DNA from: Micromonospora sp. FIMYZ51
GTDB taxonomy: Bacteria > Actinomycetota > Actinomycetes > Mycobacteriales > Micromonosporaceae
Length of the DNA stretch: 64,000 nucleotides
Reading direction: 5' to 3'
Assembly: GCF_038246755.1 (NCBI RefSeq)
Contig: NZ_CP134706.1
Coordinates: forward strand, 6,079,501 to 6,143,500
The notes under the pieces are model-generated. The model saw only the letters and a list, made by a program, of their open reading frames with translations, was not told the origin of the DNA and made no database searches. This document shows positions 51,784 through 60,767 of this stretch, piece after piece (position 1 is the stretch's first letter; each line of letters begins with the position of its first letter). The position numbers and the translations under genes are program-made.

Positions 51784-52794
51784 TCACTCATAGCGGATCC
51801 TCGGGTCGAGCACCGCGTACAGGAGGTCCACCAGCAGGTTGGCGAGCAGGACGACCAGCACCAGCATGGTCACCACGCCGATCACCACAGACGACTCGCC
51901 GGTCCGGGCGGACATCGTCACCAGCCGACCGATGCCGGGCACGTTGAAGATCGTCTCGGTGACCACGGCACCGGCCATCGCCGCACCGATGTCGACACCC
52001 AGGAAAGTGATCACGGGGATCAACGAGTTGCGCAGCGTGTGCACGCCGATCACCCGCTTGTTGGTCAGGCCCTTGGCCTTGGCCGTCCGGACGTAGTCGG
52101 CCCGGATGTTCTCCATGATGCTCGTCCGGGTGAGCCGGGCGGTAGTGGCCAGCGACACCGCGCCGAGCACCATGCCCGGAATGATCAGGCTGGCGAACGG
52201 ATAGTCGGGCTTGAAGCCGGGGGTGAAGACGCCGACAGAGATCACGTCGGGAATCCAGTCCTGCCCCCGCAACACGTTCCCGAACTTGACCCCGACGAAC
52301 TCCCGAACCACCACACCGAGCACGAAGATCGGCACCGAGATGATGAAGACCGTACTGATCTTCACCAGGTTGTCCGCGAAGCTGCCGCCCCGCAGGCCGG
52401 CCCAGACACCAGCCGCGATGCCGACGACCGCCTCGAAGACGATCGCGATCAGCAGCAGCTTGAGGGTGAACGGGATGGCGTCGGCCACCAGGTCGGTGAC
52501 CTCCCGCTGACGCAGGTTGATGCCGAAGTCGAAGTGGAAGAAGATGCCCTGCAACCGGTCCAGGAAGAGCCCGAAACAGGGATTGCCCCGCTCGTCCAGG
52601 CAGGGGTCGCCGTAGCCGAGACGCTCGGTTACCGCTTGCAGCAGAGCGGGCGGTGGGGTCCGGTCACCGAAGAGCGCCCGGACGGGGTTCCCGCTGAACT
52701 GGATCGCCAGCGAGGTGATGTAGTGAAGCAGGAACATGGTGCCCAGCACGGTCGGGATGAACTGGAGCAACCGTCGAATGACGTAGCGCCCCAT
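51784..52794 (-). CDS. Oligopeptide ABC transporter permease, OppB-like
   Basis: The 336-residue protein starts MGRYVIRRLLQFIPTVLGTM, the classic OppB N-terminus. It has a large external loop after helix 1 containing two cysteines (GDPCLDERGNPCFG), the EAA loop DYVRTAKAKGLTNKRVIGVH and the ending DLLYAVLDPRIRYE. The extra loop is found in OppB proteins for larger peptides. GAGGAGACCCC precedes the ATG. Confidence 0.93.
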   Translation of the reverse strand: MGRYVIRRLLQFIPTVLGTMFLLHYITSLAIQFSGNPVRALFGDRTPPPALLQAVTERLGYGDPCLDERGNPCFGLFLDRLQGIFFHFDFGINLRQREVTDLVADAIPFTLKLLLIAIVFEAVVGIAAGVWAGLRGGSFADNLVKISTVFIISVPIFVLGVVVREFVGVKFGNVLRGQDWIPDVISVGVFTPGFKPDYPFASLIIPGMVLGAVSLATTARLTRTSIMENIRADYVRTAKAKGLTNKRVIGVHTLRNSLIPVITFLGVDIGAAMAGAVVTETIFNVPGIGRLVTMSARTGESSVVIGVVTMLVLVVLLANLLVDLLYAVLDPRIRYE

Positions 52795-52894
52795 CGCGGG
52801 GTCTCCTCTCGGCGCTGACATGGCGGCAACGATCACCCTGGTGGGGTGACCGTTGCCGCCACGTCGTGTTACGGCTGGATCAGGAGGCTGAGGC

Positions 52895-54529
52895 TCAGTT
52901 CTGCTTCAGCGAGGTCGCGCCGTAGTCAGCGTCCGCGACGGCGTTCCACACGAACTGGTCCACGTTCTCGCTGTAGATGGCCGCTTCCTTGCGCCACCAC
53001 ATCGGGATGACCGGCAGGTCCTCGGCGAGAAGGTCCTCGGCCTGCTGGTAGAACGGGATGGCGGCCTGCATCGACTCGGCCGAGTCACCCTGCGTCATCA
53101 GCGCGTCGAACTGCTCGTTCTTGTAGCCCGAGTTGTTGCTGCCCGCGGAGGAGCCGTACAGCGGGTACAGGAAGGTCTCCAGGAACGGGTAGTCCGGGCC
53201 CCAGCCGAGACGGTACGGACCGGTGAACTTCTTCTGGTCCGCGGTCTCGAGGTACTCGGCGAACTGGAGGTTGACCTTCAGCTCGTAGTCGATGCCCAGG
53301 GCGGCCTTGATCTGGTCGCCGACCGCCTGAAGCCACGCGTCGTGGCCAGCACCGGCGTTGGCCCACAGGGTCAGCTTCTTGCCGGCCGGCCAGCCGCCGG
53401 CCTCGTCGAGCAGCTGCTTGGCCTTTGCCGTGTCCGGGGTGCAGTACTGGCAGATGTTCTCCCGGCCGCCCTCGAAGCTCGGGGCGACGAAGCCGCTGGC
53501 CGGAGCGAACCGGCCGTCGAAGACGGCGTCGATGATCGACTGGCGGTCGATCGACAGGGAGATGGCCTGGCGGATCCGCTTGTCCTTGAAGTCATCGTTG
53601 TACAGCGGGAAGCCGACGTAGGTGAAGCTGTCACCGGCCAGCTCGAACATCCGGTCGCCGTACTGCTGCTTGGCCTCCTTGTAACGGGCCGGCGGCAGGG
53701 TGTACATCACGTCCAGCTCACCGGCCTGGAAGGCGGCGTAGCCGGCGTCGACGTCAGCGAAGATGCGGTACTCGATGCGGTCCGGCTTGCCCGGCTCGCC
53801 CTTCCAGCTGTCGCTGCGGTTCAGGTTGATGGCGACGTTGTGCTGCCAGCTACCGTCGATCTTGTACGGCCCGTTGCCGATCGGGGTCTCGTTGCACTTG
53901 GCGATGTCGTCGACGCACGCCTGGGCCATCGGGAAGAAGCCCGGGTAGCCGATCGTGGTCGGGAAGCCGGAGAAGGGTGCCTCCAGCTCGACGGTGAAGG
54001 TGAGGTCGTCGACCTTCTTGAGGCCGGCGAGCTCCTTGGCCTTCGGCTCCGGGGCCTTCTGCGGGCCGTCGCCGTCCGGGTCGGTGGACTGGACGTCCTT
54101 GATGCCCGCGATGCGCTTCATGAAGTAGCCGTTGTTCTGGGCGTTCGGCCCATAAGCGGCGAAGTTCCACGAGCGGATGAAGGCGTCGGCGTTCACCGGC
54201 TCGCCGTTGTCGAAGGTGTAACCGCTCTTGATCTTGATCGTCCAGAGCTTCTGGTCGTCCGACTCGACCGACTCGGCCAGGTCCATCTCGACCGCCGAGC
54301 TCTCGGCGTTGTACTTGACCAGACCGCGGTACAGCTGGCGGATCACGTACAGCGACGGCTCGTCGTCACCGCCGGAGGGCGTCAGGAACGCCGGCTCCGC
54401 GTTGTAGACACGCAGCGTGCCGCCGGCCTGGCCGGCGTTGTCGTCGCTGTCGCCTCCGCCGCCACAGGCGGTGGCCAACATGGCGGTGGCGGTCGCCGCG
54501 ACCGCCACCTTTAGGAATTTCCCGCGCAT
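52895..54529 (-). CDS. Oligopeptide ABC transporter substrate-binding lipoprotein, OppA-like
   Basis: The 544-residue lipoprotein has a signal peptide with lipobox LATAC (Cys22) and a flexible GGGGDSDDN linker. The SBP family 5 fold shows LYVIRQLYRGLVKYNAE, DNGEPVNADAFIRSWNFAAY, DERIRQAISLSI-like DKRIRQAISLSIDRQSII and GPYRLGWGPDYPFLETFL. Related actinobacterial proteins import peptides used as nutrients or signals. It is first in the operon, 100 bp before the OppB-like gene. AGGAGGCACTCCC precedes the ATG. Confidence 0.94.
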   Translation of the reverse strand: MRGKFLKVAVAATATAMLATACGGGGDSDDNAGQAGGTLRVYNAEPAFLTPSGGDDEPSLYVIRQLYRGLVKYNAESSAVEMDLAESVESDDQKLWTIKIKSGYTFDNGEPVNADAFIRSWNFAAYGPNAQNNGYFMKRIAGIKDVQSTDPDGDGPQKAPEPKAKELAGLKKVDDLTFTVELEAPFSGFPTTIGYPGFFPMAQACVDDIAKCNETPIGNGPYKIDGSWQHNVAINLNRSDSWKGEPGKPDRIEYRIFADVDAGYAAFQAGELDVMYTLPPARYKEAKQQYGDRMFELAGDSFTYVGFPLYNDDFKDKRIRQAISLSIDRQSIIDAVFDGRFAPASGFVAPSFEGGRENICQYCTPDTAKAKQLLDEAGGWPAGKKLTLWANAGAGHDAWLQAVGDQIKAALGIDYELKVNLQFAEYLETADQKKFTGPYRLGWGPDYPFLETFLYPLYGSSAGSNNSGYKNEQFDALMTQGDSAESMQAAIPFYQQAEDLLAEDLPVIPMWWRKEAAIYSENVDQFVWNAVADADYGATSLKQN

Positions 54530-54888
54530 GGGAGTGCCTCCTCAGGGCGCTCGGCTCACGAGGGGGTGTGAGGTGCCTGCCACTGTGACACCCGATGCGC
54601 CCAAGCCGGAAGGCGTGTTATCAAGCCGATACCCGCCCGGGACGGGGTCGACATCCACCTGGAGTCGCGTTCAGTGCCCGCCGGACGCATGGTATGAGCT
54701 GGCCGTCAACGCATTTTTGCGCCTGAACGGCCGATTGGCAGGGCGACCCCGAGGGGCCCTGGGAAAGCCCGGACCCCTGACGTGAGTCGCACCACTTCTC
54801 CTGACATGCTAGCCGAACGGACGAGGTCATCTCCACCCGGGCGACCGAGCTTGTCACCCGGCTGATCAGTCCGCCGACAGATCGGGAG
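54530..54888. other. Intergenic region: oligopeptide operon promoter side and regulator terminator
   Basis: No gene was seen. An imperfect hairpin at 54753-54777 (GGGGCCCTGG, GAAAG, CCCGGACCCC) lies downstream of the response-regulator gene. The part next to 54530 must carry the promoter of the peptide transporter operon, but I see no clear consensus. Confidence 0.4.
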
Positions 54889-55578
54889 TCACACCAACCG
54901 TCGATCCGCCGCCCACCGGGACAACTCGTACCGGTTGGACATCTGGAGCTTGCGGAGCACGTTGGAGACGTGCGTCTCGACCGTCTTGATCGAGATGTAC
55001 AGCTCCCGGGCGATCTCCTTGTACGCGTACCCCCGGGCGAGCAGCCGCAGCACCTCGCGCTCCCGGTTGGTCAGCTGGTCCAGCTCCGGATCGGCGACCG
55101 GGGCGTCCGGACGGGCCGCGAAGGCGTCCAGCACGAACCCGGCCAGCCGCGGGCTGAACACGGCGTCGCCGTCAGCCACCCGGCGGATCGCCGCGGCCAG
55201 TTCGTCCGGCGAGATGGTCTTGGTGACGTAGCCCCGGGCACCGGCCCGGATCAGCCCGATCACGTCCTCGGCGGCGTCGGAGACGCTGAGCGCCAGGAAG
55301 CGCACCTGGGGATGGCTGCGTCGCATCGCCTCCAGCACCGCCCGGCCGCCGCCGTCGGGCATGTGCACGTCGAGCAGGACGACGTCCGGCTCGGTGGCCG
55401 CGATCCGGCTGACCGCCTCGGCCACCGTGCTCGCCTCGCCCACCACCTCGACGTGCGCGCCCAGTTCGGCGCGTACGCCCGCGCGGAACATGGCGTGGTC
55501 GTCGACCAGGAACACCCGGAGCCGCTCCGGCCCGCTGTCCGCCGGCTCAACCGGTCGCGTCGACTGCTCGGCCATCAT
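54889..55578 (-). CDS. LuxR/NarL-type response regulator
   Basis: The 229-residue protein has a receiver domain with VFLVDDHAMFRAGVRAEL, the phosphorylated Asp70 in DVVLLDVHMPDGGG, then ALSVSDAAEDV and RAGARGYVTKTISPDEL. A LuxR helix-turn-helix follows (LTNREREVLRLLARGYAYKE, IARELYISIKTVETHVSNVL). The start overlaps the kinase stop as ATGA. Together with the PspC kinase it resembles the Streptomyces MacRS system linked to envelope stress; the identity is inferred. Confidence 0.92.
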   Translation of the reverse strand: MMAEQSTRPVEPADSGPERLRVFLVDDHAMFRAGVRAELGAHVEVVGEASTVAEAVSRIAATEPDVVLLDVHMPDGGGRAVLEAMRRSHPQVRFLALSVSDAAEDVIGLIRAGARGYVTKTISPDELAAAIRRVADGDAVFSPRLAGFVLDAFAARPDAPVADPELDQLTNREREVLRLLARGYAYKEIARELYISIKTVETHVSNVLRKLQMSNRYELSRWAADRRLV

Positions 55579-56771
55579 CTGTCCCTTTCCGCCGTGGCCG
55601 ACTCCCGGGTGATCGGCAGGATCAACCGGACCTCGGTCCCCTCCCCCGGCCGAGAGCGGATCTCCGCCCGGCCGCCGTGCCGCTTCATCCGCCCGACGAT
55701 CGAGCCCCGCACGCCGTGCCGGTGATGTTCCACCGTATCCGGGTCGAACCCCGCCCCCCGGTCCCGTACGAAGACGCTCACCTGTTCCGGCTCCACCTCG
55801 GCGTACAGGGAGATGGTCTGCACCCCGGCGTGGCGGGCGGCGTTCACCAACGCCTCGCGGGCCGCGGCGACCAGCGCGCCGACCCGCTCGTCGGTCGCCC
55901 GGTCACCGACCACCACAGCCTCGACGGTGATCGCGAAAGTGTCCTCGACCTCGGCGGCGGCCTGCTCCAGCGCCGCCGCGAAGCGTTCGGTCGGCGACGC
56001 GGTGGGCTTGTAGAGCCAGTTACGCAACGACCGCTCCTGACCCCGGGCGAGCCGCTGCACGGTCTTCACGTCGGTGGCGTTGCGCTGGATCAACGCAAGG
56101 GTGTGCAGCACCTGGTCGTGCACCATGGCCGCCAGCTCGGCCCGCTCCTGTTCGCGGATGCGCCCCTCGCGCTCGGAACGGAGCTGGTTCCAGGTCCGCC
56201 AGAGCACCGGCGCGGCCACCACGCCGACGCCGGCCAGCCCGACCAACGCGAAGATCACGCCGTTGACCACGGCATCCAGGTTCTGTGCCGGGGAGTAGAC
56301 GGCCGCGACCCCGATGATGCCGACCGCGACCAGTACCCCGCCGCCGACGAAGCGGAGCACGAAGGCCCGCCGGTCGCTCTCCTCGATCACCGCGCCGAGC
56401 CAGGGCACCGGCATGGACTCGCCCCACTGCCGCCGCCGCTCCGGCGCGGACTGGTGCCAGATCACCCCGGCGCCGACCGCGATGATGGCGACCAGCCAGC
56501 CCGCGGTGCCGGCCGCGCCGATCGAGTCGAAGACCAAGACCTGGATCAGCAGTACGCCGAGCCCGATCGCGACGAAGGGCAGCAGTTGCCCGAGGTCCCG
56601 GCGGGGCGGTACGGCGGTGTCGCCGGGGCGCACCGGGACCACTGCCCAGAAGGCTGCGTAGAGCAGCAGGCCGAGCCCGCTCAACCCGAGCAGCACCATG
56701 AACGCGACCCGGACCCGGATCACTGGGACACCGAGGTGCTCGGCGATGCCGGCGGCCACCCCGGCCGCCAT
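55575..56771 (-). CDS. PspC-domain sensor histidine kinase (HisKA_3)
   Basis: From ATG 56771 the product is 398 residues: a PspC-like N-terminus (MAAGVAAGIAEHLGVPVIRV), about five membrane helices, the HisKA_3 box MVHDQVLHTLALIQRNATDV with phospho-accepting His, and an ATPase domain (AAREALVNAARHAG, DRGAGFDPDTVEHHRHGV). The coding frame clearly continues upstream with PPRLYRAPEHR, a conserved part of PspC. No ATG, GTG or TTG lies before the stop at 56847-56849; CTG 56840 or ATC 56822 (with AGGGAG six bases ahead) may be the true start. Confidence 0.88.
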   Translation of the reverse strand: MAAGVAAGIAEHLGVPVIRVRVAFMVLLGLSGLGLLLYAAFWAVVPVRPGDTAVPPRRDLGQLLPFVAIGLGVLLIQVLVFDSIGAAGTAGWLVAIIAVGAGVIWHQSAPERRRQWGESMPVPWLGAVIEESDRRAFVLRFVGGGVLVAVGIIGVAAVYSPAQNLDAVVNGVIFALVGLAGVGVVAAPVLWRTWNQLRSEREGRIREQERAELAAMVHDQVLHTLALIQRNATDVKTVQRLARGQERSLRNWLYKPTASPTERFAAALEQAAAEVEDTFAITVEAVVVGDRATDERVGALVAAAREALVNAARHAGVQTISLYAEVEPEQVSVFVRDRGAGFDPDTVEHHRHGVRGSIVGRMKRHGGRAEIRSRPGEGTEVRLILPITRESATAERDR

Positions 56772-57002
56772 CCGGTGCTCCGGAGCGCGGTAGAGGCGAG
56801 GTGGCTGGCTTACTGCGCTGATCGTGGGCTCCCTGGTCAGGACGGGTCAGGGCTGGCGAGTGCGGCCCGGTCCGATCGTCACACGTGGCGAGGTCAGCCG
56901 ACCACGGGGACGCCCCCGACATTCCGGGCTGCCGGATCTCAGGGTGGGGTCAGGGTCGCCTCCGGAGGCCGCTCGGGCGCCCGGCGCAGCAGGATCGGAG
57001 GC

Positions 57003-58760
57003 ATGACCGACGATGCTGCCCAGCGACCGGGGCCGACGGAACCGGAGTGGACGCCGCCCGTCGAGCCGGCCGCGCCCGAATCACCCGGCGCCGCACCGGA
57101 GAACATCGCGGCAGCGGACCCGAGCGAAGCGACCGCCACCGCGCCACCGGCTGCCGCCACCGCGCCACCGACCGGAGCGCCGCCGCGAGCGGACCGCCCG
57201 GCAGGCCCGCCACCGCCCGGGGCCGGGCCGACGAACCCGCCACCGCCGGGGTCCGGCCCGACGAACCCGCCACCGCCCGGGGCCGGGCCGGGTGCGGCCT
57301 TCGGTAGTGCCGGCTTCACCTCGCGGTACGGGCTGGTCCGTCCCCGTGACGGTCGCTACCTGGCCGGCGTGTGCGCCGCCGTCGGGCGGGCCACCAACAC
57401 CGATCCGGTGCTCTGGCGGGTGCTACTGGCGGTGCTGGGCTTCTTCGGCGGCGTCGGCATCCTGGTCTACGTCGCCGCCTGGCTGATCATCCCGAACGAG
57501 GGCGACACGGCCTCGCCGGTCGAATCCATGCTGGGCCGGGGGCGCTCCAGCATGTCGCCGATCACCGTGATCGTGCTCAGCATCCTGGTGGCGGTGAGCT
57601 TCGGCTACATCGTCACCGACGCGTTCCGCGCGGTGCTGCTCGGCGCGGCCATCCTGGTCGGCGGCGCGCTGCTGCTCAACCGCCAGCAGCGGGAGCCACG
57701 CCCGGGCGAGCCGCCGGCCACACCATGGGCCGCGCCGACCGCACCCTGGGCCGCGACCGGCCCGGTGCCGCCGGGCACACCCACCGCCCCGGTGCCGCCG
57801 GGTACACCGGCAGTTGTGGTGCCGCCGGTCAGCCACCCCGCCCCGACCGCGTACCCGCCACCGCCCGTCGGCGGCACGGCGACCGCAACCGCGGTGCCGG
57901 CCGCCTTCCCGCCGTACCGCTCGACCACTGACGTCCCGCCGCCCGCAGTCCCGGCTGCCGGCCACCCCGAGGAGCCCACCCTGAACCTGCCTCCGGCACC
58001 GGCGTGGCCGTCGACCGGCACCCCGACCGCGCCGCTCGCCCCACCGGTCTACCGTCCCCCGTTCGCCCCGCACGGCCCGTACGCCGGGCAGACCATCCAG
58101 GCACCGCCGCCGGTCAGCCCCAGACCGCCTAAGCCGCCAAAGAAGCCCCGCGAGCGCTCCGCCCTCGGCGCGGTGACCTTCTCGTTGATCTTCGTCGCGC
58201 TGGGTGTGGTCGGCATCCTCGACCTGCTCGACGTGTTCGCGGTAGGTGCGTCCGCCTACTTCGCCGCAGCACTCGCCGTGATCGGTCTGGGTCTGCTCGT
58301 GGGTACCTGGTTCGGTCGGGCCCGCTGGCTGATCGCGCTCGGCCTGGTGACCGCCGCCGCGTTGGGCGTGGCCACCATCGCCGAGTCGTACGACCGGGTC
58401 CGTGGGGTGGACGGGGCGGTCACCTGGGCGCCGACCGACCACCGCGACCTCGCCGTGCGGTACGAGCAGAGCTTCGCCAGCGCGGTGCTCGACCTGCGGG
58501 CGGTCGACTTCGACAAGCAGGACACCGAGATCACCGTGGTCATCAACTTCGGCGAGGCCAAGGTGGTGGTGCCGCCGAACGTGGACGTCACCGCCGTGAC
58601 CCAGATCAGCGCCGGGGAGGCCAGGGTCTTCGGCCAGCGCACCGCCGGCCTGGACAACCCGCTCGCAGAAATCGTCGACCTGGGCGCGGACGGGGCCGGC
58701 GGCGGAAAGCTGCGCCTCAACCTGCACGTCAACGCCGGACAGATGGAGGTGACCCGATGA
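57003..58760 (+). CDS. PspC-domain membrane protein with LiaF-like C-terminal domain
   Basis: The 585-residue protein has a Pro/Ala-rich N-terminus with PTNPPPPGxG repeats (about 60-97), and a PspC domain (GLVRPRDGRYLAGVCAAVGR, LVYVAAWLIIPNEGD). It then has four or more membrane helices split by a long Pro-rich cytoplasmic loop, and a C-terminal beta domain (LAVRYEQSFASAVLDLRAVD, VVINFGEAKVVVPPNVDV) like LiaF/YvqF. LiaF-type proteins inhibit envelope-stress kinases. It is divergent from the PspC kinase pair and probably senses with it. GGAGG precedes the ATG. Confidence 0.88.
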   Translation: MTDDAAQRPGPTEPEWTPPVEPAAPESPGAAPENIAAADPSEATATAPPAAATAPPTGAPPRADRPAGPPPPGAGPTNPPPPGSGPTNPPPPGAGPGAAFGSAGFTSRYGLVRPRDGRYLAGVCAAVGRATNTDPVLWRVLLAVLGFFGGVGILVYVAAWLIIPNEGDTASPVESMLGRGRSSMSPITVIVLSILVAVSFGYIVTDAFRAVLLGAAILVGGALLLNRQQREPRPGEPPATPWAAPTAPWAATGPVPPGTPTAPVPPGTPAVVVPPVSHPAPTAYPPPPVGGTATATAVPAAFPPYRSTTDVPPPAVPAAGHPEEPTLNLPPAPAWPSTGTPTAPLAPPVYRPPFAPHGPYAGQTIQAPPPVSPRPPKPPKKPRERSALGAVTFSLIFVALGVVGILDLLDVFAVGASAYFAAALAVIGLGLLVGTWFGRARWLIALGLVTAAALGVATIAESYDRVRGVDGAVTWAPTDHRDLAVRYEQSFASAVLDLRAVDFDKQDTEITVVINFGEAKVVVPPNVDVTAVTQISAGEARVFGQRTAGLDNPLAEIVDLGADGAGGGKLRLNLHVNAGQMEVTR

Positions 58761-59200
58761 GGACCCACCGCACCGACCTGGTGTCCTTCGCCTTCGGGCT
58801 GCTCTTCCTCGCACTCGCCGCCTGGTGGCTGCTCGCCCAGTTGCTCGGTCTGGTGCTGCCGCCGGTCGGCTGGTTCCTGGCCGGCGGGCTGATCCTGATC
58901 GGCGGGCTCGGCCTGATCGGCGCGCTGAGTTCCAGTCGCTACGCCGCCCGGCCGGAGCCGTCCGCCCCGTCCGCCCCGACCGGTCCGACCGGTCCGACCG
59001 GCCCGACCGCCCCGACCGGCCCGACCGGCCCGACCGGTCCGCAGCCCTGGGACACCACCGGCGCGCAGCCGGTGAGCCTCACCGAGGCGGAGCCGACCGA
59101 CGCCGAGCCGCGCCGCACGCCCGAGCCGGCTGCCGAGCGTACGCTCGACCTGGCCAGTGAGGACGAGACGCCGCCGGGTCAGCGCGGGTCGGCATTCTGA
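58757..59200 (+). CDS. Small membrane protein with Gly-Pro-Thr repeats
   Basis: The 147-residue protein has two membrane helices (about residues 8-30 and 36-56) followed by a low-complexity GPTGPT collagen-like run (residues about 73-95) and an acidic tail. I do not recognise a specific family. The ATG overlaps the stop of the PspC/LiaF-like gene by 4 bp, so it is made with it and is probably part of the same envelope-stress module. Confidence 0.75.
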   Translation: MRTHRTDLVSFAFGLLFLALAAWWLLAQLLGLVLPPVGWFLAGGLILIGGLGLIGALSSSRYAARPEPSAPSAPTGPTGPTGPTAPTGPTGPTGPQPWDTTGAQPVSLTEAEPTDAEPRRTPEPAAERTLDLASEDETPPGQRGSAF

Positions 59201-59438
59201 CCACGCCGCAGCCGGTCACCGCTGGCGGCGGAGCGGTCGGCCGGGGCCGACGGCCTGACCATGCGGCACCGGCCGCCGGCCGCCTATGCTGGCCGTTGTG
59301 CCTCCGCCGTCCCCGGCCGCTCACGCCGCGGGTTCCTCGCGGGTCGCCGGCTCGTGCGGGCCGTCCGCGGCGGGGCCGACCCCCGCCGGGCGGCGATCTC
59401 GCGTCAGTCGCCTCTACCTCGTCAGGAGCCCGTTCGAC

Positions 59439-60686
59439 ATGACCCAGTCCCCCGCCGTGCGCGTCCCCGGTCGTTCCGGCCCGGCCCGCCTCGGCGAGCG
59501 CGCCGCCCGTACCCTCGTCTCCGAACTCGCCCGGATCAACACCCCGAAGGCCGCTCTGCTGGTCGGCGCGACCCCGGAGTCCGCCGTGCTGGCCGCCGCG
59601 TTCGAGGCGCTGCTGCCCGGCGACACCCTCACCGTGGTCCCGGCCGAACGGGTTAGCGCCGTGGCGCTGCGGGAACACGTCACCGCGCAGGGCCGCTGGA
59701 TCGCCGATCGGGTACGCGTGCTGGAGAGCCTCGCCGAGGCCGAACCGGCCGCCGTGGTGGTCGCCGGCGAGGCGTACGTCGGCACGGCCGACGAGACCCG
59801 GGCCGCCGTCGAGACGCTCACCAAGTACCTGACCGACGGCGGGGTGCTCAGTGTGGCCACCGCCGTCGCCCGCACCGCCGGTGCCGCCGCCGAGTTGGAG
59901 CGCCAGGGCGCGCTGCACGGCGTCGGCGCCGACCTGGTGCTGCGCAACTCCCCGCCGGTACGGGTGTACCGGCTCCGCTTCACTGCGGCGCAGGCCGGCA
60001 CGGCGGAGCAGCTCGCGCCGGCCTACCGCCCGTCGAGCGTGCCGATCACCCGCGACATGCACATCGACTCCAACGGCGTGGCCGCCGCCGGCATCGCGCT
60101 CGGCCTGGCCGCGCTGACCCGGCTGGCCCGGCCGAAGTCGAAGCTCTGGCTGGTCCCCGCGCTGGCCGCCGCACCGGTGGCGGCCTTCTTCCGGGACCCG
60201 GAGCGGGACGTACCGGAGGACCCGTCGGCCGTGGTGGCCGCCGCCGACGGTCAGGTGCTGTCGGTCCAACGCCTGCACGACGAGCGCTTCGGCGACGGCG
60301 AGTTCCTGCGGGTCGCGGTCTTCCTGTCCGTGCTCGACGTGCACGTCAACCGCGCTCCGGTGGCGGGCAAGGTGGTGGACTACTTCGTCGCGGACGGCGG
60401 GTTCGTCAACGCGATGAAGCCGGACGCCGAGCACAACGTGGCCGCCTACACGGTGCTTGACACCACGCACGGCACGGTGGTGGTGGCGCAGCGGACGGGC
60501 CTGATCGCCCGCCGGATCGTGCAGCGTGCCCCGGTCGGCTCGCTGCTGGCTCGGGGTGAGCGGTTCGGGCTGATCCGGTTCGGTTCGCGGACCGACGTCT
60601 ACCTGCCGGCCGACGCGGCGGAGCCGCTTGTCGGTCCGGGTGACAAGGTGATCGGCGGCTCGACGGTCATCGCCCGCTGGCGCTGA
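59439..60686 (+). CDS. psd: Phosphatidylserine decarboxylase with N-terminal Rossmann-like domain
   Basis: In this 415-residue protein the C-terminal half is a PSD proenzyme: FFRDPERDVPEDPSAVVAAADGQV, FLSVLDVHVNRAPVAGKVVD, and near the end RFGLIRFGSRTDVYLP, where the Ser of the GS pair becomes the pyruvoyl group after self-cleavage. The first 180 residues (ALLVGATPESAVLAAAFEAL, GVLSVATAVARTAGAAAE) look like a methyltransferase-type Rossmann fold, an extra domain of unknown role. It makes phosphatidylethanolamine from phosphatidylserine. AGGAG precedes the ATG. Convergent with pssA. Confidence 0.92.
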   Translation: MTQSPAVRVPGRSGPARLGERAARTLVSELARINTPKAALLVGATPESAVLAAAFEALLPGDTLTVVPAERVSAVALREHVTAQGRWIADRVRVLESLAEAEPAAVVVAGEAYVGTADETRAAVETLTKYLTDGGVLSVATAVARTAGAAAELERQGALHGVGADLVLRNSPPVRVYRLRFTAAQAGTAEQLAPAYRPSSVPITRDMHIDSNGVAAAGIALGLAALTRLARPKSKLWLVPALAAAPVAAFFRDPERDVPEDPSAVVAAADGQVLSVQRLHDERFGDGEFLRVAVFLSVLDVHVNRAPVAGKVVDYFVADGGFVNAMKPDAEHNVAAYTVLDTTHGTVVVAQRTGLIARRIVQRAPVGSLLARGERFGLIRFGSRTDVYLPADAAEPLVGPGDKVIGGSTVIARWR

Positions 60687-60719
60687 CCGGGACAGCGAAG
60701 CGGGGATCGGGACAACGCA

Positions 60720-60753
60720 ACGGGGCGCTGCGGTCGACCGCAGCGCCCCGTTG
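60720..60753. terminator. Bidirectional terminator between psd and pssA
   Basis: AACGGGGCGCTGCGGTC and its exact complement form a continuous 34-bp palindrome with GTCGAC at the centre, between convergent psd and pssA. Confidence 0.92.
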
Positions 60754-60767
60754 TGCTTACCAGGAGG

